Notes: generated by a model not told the origin, from the sequence alone. DNA of 64,000 bases from Novosphingobium sp. 18050 (GCF_902706195.1 NZ_CACSJO010000023.1:1-64000), one strand, 5' to 3'. Numbered from the stretch's first letter, positions 8,201 through 16,855 are shown. Program-made: numbers and translations.

Positions 8201-9217
8201 TCAGGGGAGGAAATCGGGATTGATCGCCGCAACCGATGCGCGTTCGACCAGGTCGTGGGGGAGCCTTCGGTGCATCAGGTGAACGCCCTCCAGCAGAAGC
8301 TGCGTGGCCGCCAGCGCCAGTTCGCGGGTAGGCTGGTGGATAGTAGTGAGCTGGGGCCAGACCATGCGCGCCAGCGTGGTATCGTCGAACCCGGCGACCG
8401 AGAGATCGCGCGGCACATCCAGCCCCATGTCGTGCGCGACGGAAAGGATGCCGGCGGCCATGTCGTCGTTGCTGGCGAAGATCGCGGTGGGGCGGCGGGC
8501 CGATTTCAGGAAGCGGTGCGCGGCGGCCACGCCGCTGTCGAAATCGAACTCACCGGGCGCGACCAGCGCCGGCTCGAAAGCGATGCCGGCCCGGTCCAGC
8601 GCGCGGCGATAGCCGAACAGGCGCTCTTCCGAGGCCATGTGGTTGGGGTGGCCGCGCACGAAGCCGATCCGGCGGTGGCCCTTGTTGATGAGGTAGGTCG
8701 TCATGTCGTCCGCCGCCTGCGCGTCGTCCATGAAGACTGAAGAAGTCATCGCATGGTTGGTGCCCGGCGAAATGCGCACGAAGGGGATGTCCATGCCCTC
8801 CAGCGCCTGAAGCACGGCCACGCAGTCCGTCACGGGGGAGGACAGGACGATGCCGTCGACATGGGTTTCGGTGACCAGCCCGCGCACCTGATCGCCCACG
8901 GTGGCGTCGGTGACGTCCACCGGCTGGGCTAGCAGGCGCATTCCGGCCTGATTGCAGCCCTCCCAGCAGCCCATCTGGATCTGGTTCATGTAGTAAGGGC
9001 TGTGGTTGTCGTAGATCAGCGCGATCTGGCCGGACTTGGTGCCCGCCAGAATGCGCGCCGCCACGCTGGGGCGGAAATCGAGGTCGCGCATCGCCTTTTC
9101 GACGCGCTCCTTGGTTTCATCGCTGACGTAGCGGTGGCCGTTCAGCACGCGGCTGACGGTCTTCACCGAAACGCCCGCCAGCGCGGAGACGTCCTTGATG
9201 TTGGAGCGTTCGCTCAT
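8201..9217 (-). CDS. LacI-family transcription regulator of the SQ locus
   Basis: 338 residues. The N-terminal HTH (about residues 5-26, IKDVSALAGVSVKTVSRVLNG) and hinge helix (PSVAARILAGTKS) are classical LacI/GalR. A periplasmic-binding-protein-like sugar domain follows, with FASNDDMAAGIL and the C-terminal DLSVAGFDDT motif. The ATG at 9217 overlaps the stop of the sulfoquinovosidase gene (ATGA), so regulator and enzyme are co-translated. Family members are usually repressors relieved by a sugar, here probably SQ, SQGro or a breakdown product. The candidate operator is the motif at 11265-11286, repeated at 15712-15733. Effector identity is inference. Confidence 0.92.
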   Translation of the reverse strand: MSERSNIKDVSALAGVSVKTVSRVLNGHRYVSDETKERVEKAMRDLDFRPSVAARILAGTKSGQIALIYDNHSPYYMNQIQMGCWEGCNQAGMRLLAQPVDVTDATVGDQVRGLVTETHVDGIVLSSPVTDCVAVLQALEGMDIPFVRISPGTNHAMTSSVFMDDAQAADDMTTYLINKGHRRIGFVRGHPNHMASEERLFGYRRALDRAGIAFEPALVAPGEFDFDSGVAAAHRFLKSARRPTAIFASNDDMAAGILSVAHDMGLDVPRDLSVAGFDDTTLARMVWPQLTTIHQPTRELALAATQLLLEGVHLMHRRLPHDLVERASVAAINPDFLP

Positions 9218-11205
9218 GCCTTGAACGAGGCAAACAGCGGCGCGAAGTCGCTGGAGGGCAGGTAGAACACCGGCGGCTGGCCGTAAGGCGCATCGACCAT
9301 GTGCGTGCCCGGCGCGAAGTCCTCGCCCGACCACAGGTGCCGCCATGGCGTATCGCCCGGCAGGATCACGTTGCGGGCCGCCGCATCCGCCTCCACCACG
9401 GGCGCGACGAGCATGTCGGCGCCGTAGAGGTACTGGTCCTGCACCGGGAACAGTGCTTCCTCGAAGTAGTGCAGGAACAGCGGGCGCTGCACCGGCAGGC
9501 CGGTGGCCACCGCCTCGTCGCTAAGATGGCGCACATAAGGCGCGAGCGCCGCATGAACGCGCGACATCGCCGCGAAAGACGCCAGCATGTCGTCCGAGGA
9601 ATCGATCTGGAGGTTGTCGTCGGGGCGGTTGCCTTCATGGCTGCGCATCACCGGCGAAAACGCGCCCAGTTCGCACCAGCGCTTGATGAGGTCCGGTGTG
9701 CGCACATTACCGTGCAGGCTGGTATAGCCGCCCACGTCGCTATGCGAATAGGCATTGCCGACAAGGCCCGCCGAAAGCGCGGCGGTCAGCACGGTATTGA
9801 TCCCGTCGTGCCGGGTGAAGTCGACCGATTGGTCCCCCGCCCACAGCAGCGGGCAATGCGCCTGCACGCCCGAGAACCCGGCGCGCATGAAAAACACCGC
9901 CTCGCCGGTCTTCCCGCGCGATGCGATGGCGCGGGCGTTCGCCTCGGCCCAGAGCACGGGCCAGCGGTTGTGCAGCAGCATCGGGTCGCTGCCATCGTGC
10001 AGGCGCAGATCCACCGGCAGGTATTCCCCGAAGTCCGCCATCCAGCCGGACAGGCCGAAGTCCAGCATCTCGCGCCCGATCACGCGCTCTGCGAACCAGT
10101 CGAGGCTGGCCGGGTTGGTGAAGTCCACCACGCCGCAGTCGAACTCGCCAAAATCGACGAGGTAAGGCTCGTCCCTGTCCTGCCGCAGGGCGAGGTGCCC
10201 GCCTGCGAGCGCTTCGAGATACTGCACGCCGTCATTGGCGAGATAGGGGTTCACATAGCCAAGGAAGCGGACGCCGCGCGCCGCCAGTGCAGCAATCCTG
10301 TCCGGCAGGCCGGGATAGCGCGCCTCGTTCCACGACCAGTCCCAGAACAGGCGGCGCCCGAAAGTGGTCTGGCGAATGCCGATCCAGTCCTCGCACCACA
10401 GCCCGCTGACCTGCGCGCCTGCCGCGATGATCTTATCGAGCCGCGCAAAGCTGGCGTCGCCTTCCTTGAGGCCGACGATCGCGCCGCCAATTGCCCAGTC
10501 GGGCAGGGCGGGCTGGCGGCCGAAGCGGGTGGATAGCGCGCCGACCAGCGCCGCGATGTCGTCTGCGGCAAAGAACTCGAGGGTGAAGCTGCCTTCCCAC
10601 ACTTCGATCCCATGGCGCGCGGCGTCGGTGAAATCGAGCACGGAATAGGCGCTGCTGCCCAGATGGCAGGCATAAAGGCGCGAGGATAGGAAGGTCGGCT
10701 GGGGATAGTTGGTCCACCAGTAATCGCCCCCGGCCATGCCCTGTTCGTCCATCAGCCGGGTCAGTTCGGTGGACTTGTCACGCCCGACGCCGGGTTCGCT
10801 GGTCCAGATCGGGAAGCGGCGGCCGGTAAGGTCGAGGTAGCTCATCTGCTCTCCGCCGCCCCAGACGTGTTCGCCGGGCTGGGCGGTGAGTTCGATCCAT
10901 ACGCGGTCGTGCGCGGCGTTCAGCGCCGTGACATGCAGCGAGTCGTCCTTGGCGCTCAGGCGCAGCAAAGGTGCAGCATCGGGCGTCTCGGACAGCAGCA
11001 GATCGTCCCCGTCCATGGACATGGCGCCAAGCGCTACTCGCCCGGTCGGGGCATCGTTGATCTCGAAGTTCCCGCGCACCATGCGCACGTCTGGCTGTCC
11101 GCTGGCGACCGAGAAGGCAGGGCGGTCAGGCGTGCTGCACAGCACTTCGCGCCCGGCCAGATGGCAGGTGAAACCATGCTCCTGAATGCTGAAAGTCAGC
11201 GTCAC
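9214..11205 (-). CDS. smoI: GH31 sulfoquinovosidase (YihQ/SmoI type)
   Basis: 663 residues, near the 678 of E. coli YihQ, with no signal peptide, so cytoplasmic. The sequence follows YihQ closely (GWMADFGEYLP, WAGDQSVD, SHSDVGGYTSL, MRSHEGNRP, LPVQRPLFLHY). The nucleophile is D391 (MADFGEY) and the acid/base D458 (WAGDQ). The sulfonate-recognising positions are all present: K247 (GLKEG), E272 (CEDW), R285 and W288 (GRRLFWDW) and Y494 (GGYTS). This is the K-E-R-W-Y variant known from Agrobacterium rather than the Q-Q-R-W-Y set of E. coli. It should hydrolyse SQGro, the head group of plant sulfolipid, to SQ and glycerol. The start is the GTG preceded by AGGGAG; a longer frame upstream lacks a ribosome site and would cover the promoter. 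It is the first gene of a four-gene operon. Confidence 0.93.
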   Translation of the reverse strand: MTLTFSIQEHGFTCHLAGREVLCSTPDRPAFSVASGQPDVRMVRGNFEINDAPTGRVALGAMSMDGDDLLLSETPDAAPLLRLSAKDDSLHVTALNAAHDRVWIELTAQPGEHVWGGGEQMSYLDLTGRRFPIWTSEPGVGRDKSTELTRLMDEQGMAGGDYWWTNYPQPTFLSSRLYACHLGSSAYSVLDFTDAARHGIEVWEGSFTLEFFAADDIAALVGALSTRFGRQPALPDWAIGGAIVGLKEGDASFARLDKIIAAGAQVSGLWCEDWIGIRQTTFGRRLFWDWSWNEARYPGLPDRIAALAARGVRFLGYVNPYLANDGVQYLEALAGGHLALRQDRDEPYLVDFGEFDCGVVDFTNPASLDWFAERVIGREMLDFGLSGWMADFGEYLPVDLRLHDGSDPMLLHNRWPVLWAEANARAIASRGKTGEAVFFMRAGFSGVQAHCPLLWAGDQSVDFTRHDGINTVLTAALSAGLVGNAYSHSDVGGYTSLHGNVRTPDLIKRWCELGAFSPVMRSHEGNRPDDNLQIDSSDDMLASFAAMSRVHAALAPYVRHLSDEAVATGLPVQRPLFLHYFEEALFPVQDQYLYGADMLVAPVVEADAAARNVILPGDTPWRHLWSGEDFAPGTHMVDAPYGQPPVFYLPSSDFAPLFASFKA

Positions 11206-11264
11206 GATCCTAAACTCCCTACCTGTGCCCGTTGTGCAGCACTCGACGGCGCATTCGCCCTGTC

Positions 11265-11286
11265 CGATATGACACCGCTTGACAGA
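11265..11286. promoter_or_regulatory. Candidate LacI operator, copy 1
   Basis: CGATATGACACCGC, then two bases (TT), then GACAGA. The same 22-bp pattern, differing only at the two central bases, recurs at 15712-15733. This copy lies between the divergent sulfoquinovosidase operon (GTG 60 bp away) and the TonB receptor gene (ATG 90 bp away). TGACACCG resembles a LacI-family half-site; the overall motif is not a clean palindrome. Confidence 0.6.
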
Positions 11287-11375
11287 AATGCAGGACCCGA
11301 TCAAGAGGGCAACCAACCAACAGGACGACCTGAGGTGAAAACTTCGGAACGATCCAGATTGAGGAGGGGAGAGTC

Positions 11376-13718
11376 ATGATTTCGGAAAATTCCAACGGTA
11401 TGGTCAAGCGCGCGGCATTCGCATTTTCTGCGTCCGTGTTCGCACTGGCAGCGGCTACGCCTGCATTTGCCCAAGTTGAAGAAATTATCGTTACTGCGCA
11501 GAAGGTTAAGCAGAACATCCAGGATGTTCCGATCGCCATCAGCGCGGTCACCGGCGATGCCATGGCCCGCGCTGGCGCGAAAAGCCTTGAGGACATCACC
11601 TCGATCGTTCCCTCGGTCACCTTCCGCAAGGGCACGACCAACGCCAACAGCGCCATCGTGATGCGCGGCGTCGGCACCATCAGTTTCTCGGTCGCGGCCG
11701 AACCCAGTGTGTCCACCGTTGTCGACGGCATCGTGCTGAGCCGCTCGGGCCAGTCGTTCCTCGACCTCGTCGATTTCGACCGTCTCGAAGTGCTGCGTGG
11801 CCCGCAGGGCACGCTGTTCGGCAAGAACGCATCGGCCGGTCTCGTCAACATCGTTTCCAAGGGCGGCACCAAGGACTTCGAGGCTGAAGCCAACGTTTCC
11901 GGCACCACCGACGACGAATATCGCGCCAAGATGACGATTTCGGGCCCCATTGCGCCGGACCTGACGGCGCGTGTCACCGGTTTCTACGGCACGTTCGACG
12001 GCAATGTGAAAAACATCGCGGTCGACAAGACCGTCAACGGTTACGAGCACTACGGTGCGCGCGGCCTGATCGATTATGACGGTAACGGCGGCCGCCTGCG
12101 CCTGATCGCGGACTACTTCAAGGCCAACGACGATTGCTGCGCCGAAGTCACCGGCGTGTCGCGCGGCGCCGTGCTGGACGCTGAACTGGGCATCACGCCG
12201 CAGGGCGAAGATACCCGCAAGGTTAACCAGAACCTCGTCACCCGCTCGCTCGACCGCCAGTACAGCTTCACCGCCAGCGCCGATATCGACACCTTTGCGG
12301 ACCACACGCTGAGCATCGTCACCGGCTACCGCAACTGGAAGAATACCGAAATCCGCGACGGAGACTTCCTGCCCCGCGCGCTTGCCCCCAATCCCGCGAT
12401 TGGCGCGACCCCCGCGCTTGCCGCCACCCCGCAGCTGCACGATCGCGGTACGGTTGAAACCGACCAGGTTTCCGCCGAAATCCGCCTGGCATCGCCGCAG
12501 AATCAAGCGCTTACCTATCAGGTCGGCGGCTTCATGTGGTATTCGAAGAACAGCCAGGACTTCACCCGCAGCGACGTGACTTGCGCCACTTCGACCTCCC
12601 CGGTCGATCCGGTGACGGGCGCGCGTCCGTGCAACCTTGCGGACACGGTCAACACCCTGTTCCCCACCGCCTCTTCGCGCAGCGACGTGTCGTTCCGCAA
12701 CTGGGCGATCTTCGGGCAGAGCACATACGAGTTCACCCCGGAACTGCGCCTGACGCTGGGCGGCCGCTTCACGCATGACAGCGTTAGCTACGTCCACACC
12801 CGCGCGCCTGCAGTGAATGCCACCACCGGCCTTCCCGCAAGCGGCGCAGGACTTTCGGGCGTGGGCGCTGGCGGCACGATCGCCACGGGCGGCAACGGCA
12901 CCAACACTTCGCGCGGCAGCACCAGCGCCGACAACTTCTCGGGTAAGGCCGTGTTGCAGTACAACGTCGCGGACGACGTGATGGTCTACGGCAGCTACAC
13001 GCGCGGCTACAAGGGACCGGCGTTCAACGTCTTCTTCAACCACACCGCGCCTACCAACTCGCAGCCGATCGATCCTGAAAAGTCGAACAGCTTCGAAGCC
13101 GGCGTGAAGAGCCAGTTCTTCGACCGCATGTTGCAGGTGAATGCGACTGCATTCCTGGTCGATTACAAGGGCTTCCAGGCCAACAACTTCGTCCTGCTCA
13201 ACGGCGCGGTGGTCACCAACCTGACCAATGCAGGCACCGTGCGCTCGAAGGGCTTCGAGGTCGATGCGACTTTCGCGCCCACCTCGGGCCTGACCTTCCG
13301 CGCCAACGCCGCCTATGCCGATGCCAAGGTTCGCCGGTTCAACCCGAACCCGCTCACCAACGCACCGGACGCCCGCGACGGCACCCGCCTGCCGCTGGCG
13401 CCCAAGTTCAGCTACACCCTCGGCGCCGACTATGACGTCGATGCCGGCCCGGTGAAGCTCTACCTGTCGAGCGATTGGCACCATGTCTCGAAGCAGTTCT
13501 CCGACCTTGGCGAGAGCGGCGAAATCGATCCTTACGGTATCTGGAACGCCAGCATCGGCGTGTCGGATGCGGACGACAAGTACCGCCTGACCTTCATGGT
13601 CAGGAACCTGCTGGATGACAGCTACGTGCTGCTCAACACCAGCGCCGGCCAGCGCCTGATGATCCCGCGCGATGCCGACCGTTACGCAGGCCTCAACTTG
13701 CGGGCGCGCTTCAACTGA
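11376..13718 (+). CDS. TonB-dependent outer-membrane receptor, probable SQ/SQGro uptake
   Basis: 780 residues with an N-terminal signal peptide (hydrophobic stretch to about residue 32, ending PAFAQ). A TonB box (EEIIVTAQK) follows, then a plug domain (DVPIAISAVTG, LRGPQGTLFGKNASAGLVNI) and a long beta-barrel ending LRARFN with a terminal aromatic-hydrophobic residue pattern. The ATG has a strong GAGGAGGGGAG ribosome binding site. It would move its ligand across the outer membrane using TonB energy. It is divergent from the sulfoquinovosidase operon and shares its promoter region with candidate operator copy 1, so SQGro or a related glycoside is the likely ligand. The plug has no STN signalling domain. 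Ligand is inferred from context only. Confidence 0.92.
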   Translation: MISENSNGMVKRAAFAFSASVFALAAATPAFAQVEEIIVTAQKVKQNIQDVPIAISAVTGDAMARAGAKSLEDITSIVPSVTFRKGTTNANSAIVMRGVGTISFSVAAEPSVSTVVDGIVLSRSGQSFLDLVDFDRLEVLRGPQGTLFGKNASAGLVNIVSKGGTKDFEAEANVSGTTDDEYRAKMTISGPIAPDLTARVTGFYGTFDGNVKNIAVDKTVNGYEHYGARGLIDYDGNGGRLRLIADYFKANDDCCAEVTGVSRGAVLDAELGITPQGEDTRKVNQNLVTRSLDRQYSFTASADIDTFADHTLSIVTGYRNWKNTEIRDGDFLPRALAPNPAIGATPALAATPQLHDRGTVETDQVSAEIRLASPQNQALTYQVGGFMWYSKNSQDFTRSDVTCATSTSPVDPVTGARPCNLADTVNTLFPTASSRSDVSFRNWAIFGQSTYEFTPELRLTLGGRFTHDSVSYVHTRAPAVNATTGLPASGAGLSGVGAGGTIATGGNGTNTSRGSTSADNFSGKAVLQYNVADDVMVYGSYTRGYKGPAFNVFFNHTAPTNSQPIDPEKSNSFEAGVKSQFFDRMLQVNATAFLVDYKGFQANNFVLLNGAVVTNLTNAGTVRSKGFEVDATFAPTSGLTFRANAAYADAKVRRFNPNPLTNAPDARDGTRLPLAPKFSYTLGADYDVDAGPVKLYLSSDWHHVSKQFSDLGESGEIDPYGIWNASIGVSDADDKYRLTFMVRNLLDDSYVLLNTSAGQRLMIPRDADRYAGLNLRARFN

Positions 13719-13754
13719 GGGTGGGCGCAAACACCCTCGACTGAAGGCTCGTAG

Positions 13755-13796
13755 AGAAGCCCCGGCGGACCTCCTCCCCGCCGGGGCTTCTTTTTG
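13755..13796 (+). terminator. Rho-independent terminator of the TonB receptor gene
   Basis: GAAGCCCCGGCGG (13756-13768) and CCGCCGGGGCTTC (13778-13790) form a perfect 13-bp GC-rich stem with a 9-base loop, followed directly by TTTTT. It lies 37 bp after the receptor stop codon. Confidence 0.92.
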
Positions 13797-13801
13797 CGCG
13801 A

Positions 13802-13830
13802 TTGACTTATGTAACCAAATGGGTTATATT
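13802..13830 (+). promoter_or_regulatory. Promoter-like element with internal inverted repeat and no gene behind it
   Basis: TTGACT (13802-13807), exactly 17 bases, then TATATT (13825-13830): a near-consensus vegetative promoter. The spacer carries TAACC-aaatg-GGTTA, an inverted repeat where a repressor could sit. It is directly downstream of the receptor terminator. No convincing coding sequence follows on the plus strand, so it may drive a small RNA, be a relic, or serve as a protein-binding repeat. Confidence 0.4.
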
Positions 13831-14240
13831 CTGCGTCGCCGATTTCGATCGGCTTAGCGGCGGGGCGGGAAGTGTGTAGCTGACACTTCAGGCTTTTCCG
13901 CACATGGTCGGCGCCCGGTGGTGGACCGGACAAGCCGCAATCGGATGCGTGGATGAAAACGGGGGTATGCCCCCGGGACCGGCGGCAGGGGAGCGAGCCC
14001 GACCCGCCATCCCCGCGCACCACAGGGCCGTGCCGATGAGTTTTTGAGGTTTGCCCCTCTTCGGCCGTTCGCGTTCAACAGGCAAGCTCGACAAGCATGT
14101 CGCCTGATGCTGGCGGCCCCAGCGCCGGCCATACCCGCCCGCTGAGTTTCCCTGGCGTTATCCCGCGTTCGCCGGCGGGTGCCGGAGCGTGCCTGCCAAA
14201 TTTATGGGGCGGTGCGGTATAATTCGGCCCTGAAAACCCT

Positions 14241-14315
14241 CGTCATTGCGAACATAGCGAAACAACCCAGAGCGCTTACGCCGCCCTGGGTTGCTTCACT
14301 GTGCTCACAATGACG
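14241..14315. repeat. Intergenic palindromic repeat (CGTCATTGCGA family)
   Basis: A 30-base arm beginning CGTCATTGCGAACATAGCGA (14241-14270) pairs with 14286-14315 at about 25 of 30 positions around a 15-base loop. The arm ends in CAACCCAG. It lies directly behind the 3' end of the MFS gene. This extragenic palindrome type is common in sphingomonads; here it could also terminate the MFS transcript. Confidence 0.75.
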
Positions 14316-14322
14316 GAGTGAA

Positions 14323-15618
14323 TCAGTCGACCGCCGTTTCCAGCTTGGGCTGCATCAGATGGATGAACGCCAGCGCCACCAGATAGGCCGAGCCGCACAC
14401 CACGAACAGCGGCGCATAGCCCAGCCCCGAATCCAGCGACCAACCGGCGAACTCGATGATCCCCGTACCCGTCAGATTGCCGCCGATGGCGCCCAGCGCG
14501 ACGACCGTGGCGATCCGGCGAGCGGGGATGATCTCGGTCGCCATGCCGAAGATGTTGGTCGAGAAGCCCTGATGCGCGAACAGGCCCATTCCGATGCAGA
14601 TCGCCGCGATCCACGGGTTGGTGGCGGTCAGCGCCAGCGGCATCACCAGCACGATCAGGGCAAAGGCCAGCATCGCGCTTTTGCGGGCGGCGTTCACCGA
14701 CAGGCCGCGCAGGAGCAGGGCCGGGTAGAGCGCACCGCTGCTGACCGCGCCAAGAGCGGCGAGAGTGAAGATGATCGCGATTGGCCAGCCGAGCGCGCCC
14801 TGGCTCAGATGGAACTGGCGCGAGAAGAAGTCCGGGGTCCAGAACAGCACGAACCACCAAACCAGATCGGTGAAAGCCTTGGCGCCGATCACGGTCCAGG
14901 TGCGGCGGTCGGAAAGGATCACGCCCCACTCCACCTTGCCGCGTGTGGTCGCTGTCTGCCCGGCGATGGGTTTGAGTTTCGCGGTGTTGAAATGCCATGC
15001 CGCCAGCCACAGCAGGCCAAGGGCGCCGGTCACCAGAAATGCCGCTTTCCAGCCGAAGGCGATGGCGAAGGGCGGGATCAGCAGAGGGGTGATGATCGCG
15101 CCGATGTTGGGCGCGGTGTTGATGATGCCGATGCCGATGGAGCGGCGCTGGATCGGCAGGTAGATCGCCGCGGTCTTCATCGCGGCGGGGGTGTTGACCG
15201 ATTCTGCCGTGGCCAGCACCGCGCGGGCGATCACGAATTGCTGCACGCTGGCGGCCAGCGCATGGGCCATGCCGGCCAGGCTCCACACCGCCACGGCAAA
15301 GCCATAGGCGAAGCGCACGCCGAACCTGTCGACGAACCAGCCTACGCCCAGCAGCGATGCCGCCGCCGCCAGCTGGAAGATCGAGCCGAGGTGAGCGAAC
15401 TGCTGGTCGGTCCAGTTGAATTCGGCCTCCAGCATGGGTTTGAGCAGCGCCAGAACCTGCCGGTCGACGTAGTTCAGCGCGGTCGCCAGGAAGATCAGCC
15501 CGATCAGCACGTTCTGCGCGCGAATGGCGCCGGGATCGGCCGCCCCGGAATTGGTGGAGGCTTCCACAAGCGATGGGGCGGGCGGGGGCGCGGCGCCCGG
15601 CGGTTCGTGCAACGTCAT
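14323..15618 (-). CDS. MFS transporter (ACS/hexuronate-like), probable SQ or SQGro importer
   Basis: 431 residues with about 12 transmembrane helices and a hydrophilic, Pro/Ala-rich N-terminal tail of about 35 residues. ALNYVDRQVLALLKP in the first helix and the following DRFGVR loop are typical of the anion:cation symporter branch of the major facilitator superfamily, which carries sugar acids and other organic anions. A sulfonated sugar would suit that specificity. The gene is divergent from the YeiH-glpD-glpK operon and shares its promoter region with candidate operator copy 2, so it is probably co-regulated with the sulfoquinovosidase operon. Direction and substrate are inferred. Confidence 0.88.
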   Translation of the reverse strand: MTLHEPPGAAPPPAPSLVEASTNSGAADPGAIRAQNVLIGLIFLATALNYVDRQVLALLKPMLEAEFNWTDQQFAHLGSIFQLAAAASLLGVGWFVDRFGVRFAYGFAVAVWSLAGMAHALAASVQQFVIARAVLATAESVNTPAAMKTAAIYLPIQRRSIGIGIINTAPNIGAIITPLLIPPFAIAFGWKAAFLVTGALGLLWLAAWHFNTAKLKPIAGQTATTRGKVEWGVILSDRRTWTVIGAKAFTDLVWWFVLFWTPDFFSRQFHLSQGALGWPIAIIFTLAALGAVSSGALYPALLLRGLSVNAARKSAMLAFALIVLVMPLALTATNPWIAAICIGMGLFAHQGFSTNIFGMATEIIPARRIATVVALGAIGGNLTGTGIIEFAGWSLDSGLGYAPLFVVCGSAYLVALAFIHLMQPKLETAVD

Positions 15619-15711
15619 TCAGCTCTCCCATAGCCTGCCGCTTCATCGGCGACAATTCATTGTCCTGCGCGCGCAAAGCTCTTGCTCCGCCGTGCGCATG
15701 GCCATACAGGT

Positions 15712-15733
15712 CGATATGACACCGCAGGACAGA
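15712..15733. promoter_or_regulatory. Candidate LacI operator, copy 2
   Basis: CGATATGACACCGC, two bases (AG), GACAGA; 20 of 22 bases equal copy 1 at 11265-11286. It lies in the divergent region between the MFS gene (94 bp from its start) and the YeiH-family gene (48 bp from the GTG chosen). Conservation in two otherwise unrelated intergenic regions of one locus supports a shared regulator. Confidence 0.6.
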
Positions 15734-15780
15734 CAGCAAGCATCTTCATCGCGAAGGATGCAGTCGGGAGACGAGCACAG

Positions 15781-16848
15781 GTGAGCACAGATCACGCCGG
15801 CGACCTTTATGGCGAGATGTTCCTGGTAGAGCAGGGCGCCCCTTCCGCGCCGCGCAGGCGGCTGGAAGAATGGAAGCTGCTATGGCCCGGCCTCGCCATC
15901 TGCGGGATCGCGAGCATCGCCGCCGCCTGGCTTTCCGAACATTACGGCGCGCCGATCATCCTGATGGGCCTGCTGATCGGGCTGTCGCTGAACTTCGTCA
16001 CCAGCGAAGTGCGCACCCATCCCGGCCTCGATTTCGTATCCAAGGCGTGCCTGCGCTGGGGCATCGTGGTGCTGGGCACGCAGGTTACCATCGCGCAGAT
16101 CGGCGATCTTGGCCCGGTGCCGTTCCTGGCGCTGCTGACGGTGATGGCCGCCGCCATGGGCACGGCGCTGCTGGTGGCGCGATTGAACGGAGCCTCCACC
16201 GCGATCGGCCTGCTGGCCGGCGGGGCGACTGCGATCTGCGGCGCTTCGGCGGCGCTGGCGCTGTTCGGCGTGTTGGGGCCGAAGCGGGTCAGCCAGGCGC
16301 AGTTCGCGCTGACGCTGGTGGTGATCTCGCTCGCCTCGGCGCTGGCGATGTCGTTCTATCCGCCGCTGGCCGGGCTGCTCCATCTGGACGACCGGCAGGC
16401 GGGCTTCCTGATCGGCGCCTCCATCCACGACGTCGCGCAGGCGATCGGCGGCGGTTATGCCTATTCCGATGTTGCGGGCAGCTATGCCACCATCGTCAAG
16501 CTATCGCGCGTGGCGCTGCTGGCGCCGGTGGTGGCGATCGTCTCGGTCATGGTATCCGATGAGGACGCAGCCGGGCGGCACTGGATCAGAAAGCTGGCGA
16601 TGCCCTGGTTCATCACCCTGTTCCTGGTGGTGGTGGTGGTCAATTCGCTGGTCACGATGCCGCAGGTGGTAGTCCATGGAACGCTGACCCTGTCCAAGGC
16701 GCTGCTGCTGCTGGCGGTCACGGCCACGGCCATGCGATCGCGCCTTGACCTTGTGATGCAGATGGGCTGGCGCGCGGCTATGCCGGTAGTCGCCGCGACG
16801 CTGGCATCCCTGGTGGTGGCGTGCGCGTTCAGCATGTTGATCCTTTGA
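15781..16848 (+). CDS. YeiH-family putative sulfate/sulfite exporter
   Basis: 355 residues with about ten transmembrane helices. GASIHDVAQAIGGGYAYS and the GGATAICGASAALA segment are hallmarks of the YeiH / conserved hypothetical 698 membrane family, annotated as putative sulfate exporters; in enterobacteria yeiH is linked to the sulfite-responsive regulator YeiE. I chose the GTG at 15781, which has GGGAG upstream; a longer frame from 15682 would cover the candidate operator. The stop is 7 bp before glpD, giving a yeiH-glpD-glpK operon. In the SQ locus it is well placed to expel the sulfite released by the monooxygenase. Transport of sulfite is inference. Confidence 0.85.
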   Translation: MSTDHAGDLYGEMFLVEQGAPSAPRRRLEEWKLLWPGLAICGIASIAAAWLSEHYGAPIILMGLLIGLSLNFVTSEVRTHPGLDFVSKACLRWGIVVLGTQVTIAQIGDLGPVPFLALLTVMAAAMGTALLVARLNGASTAIGLLAGGATAICGASAALALFGVLGPKRVSQAQFALTLVVISLASALAMSFYPPLAGLLHLDDRQAGFLIGASIHDVAQAIGGGYAYSDVAGSYATIVKLSRVALLAPVVAIVSVMVSDEDAAGRHWIRKLAMPWFITLFLVVVVVNSLVTMPQVVVHGTLTLSKALLLLAVTATAMRSRLDLVMQMGWRAAMPVVAATLASLVVACAFSMLIL

Positions 16849-16855
16849 GAGAATT

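Larger units (their letters stand above)
13719..14322. other. 604-bp non-coding region
   Basis: This is the only stretch over 300 bases without a supportable gene. It holds the receptor terminator (13755-13796), a promoter-like element (13802-13830) and a large inverted repeat (14241-14315). The middle, about 13860-14230, contains only short Arg/Pro-rich frames with no ribosome site or recognisable motif. I call no gene there; a decayed gene remnant cannot be excluded. Confidence 0.6.

Noticed and set aside
11301..13730. 809-codon minus-strand frame opposite the TonB receptor
   Set aside because: It lies antisense to a receptor with signal peptide, TonB box and plug; composition (His, Arg, Val, Gly runs) is that of a GC-rich shadow frame. 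The same holds for long antisense frames over the Rieske, ligase and E2 genes.
13682..14132. Overlapping short minus-strand frames of 60-113 codons
   Set aside because: No ribosome site, no motif, Arg/Pro-rich, and they overlap each other and the receptor terminator.
16620..16645. GTG trinucleotide run
   Set aside because: It codes for consecutive Val residues in a transmembrane helix of the YeiH-family protein.
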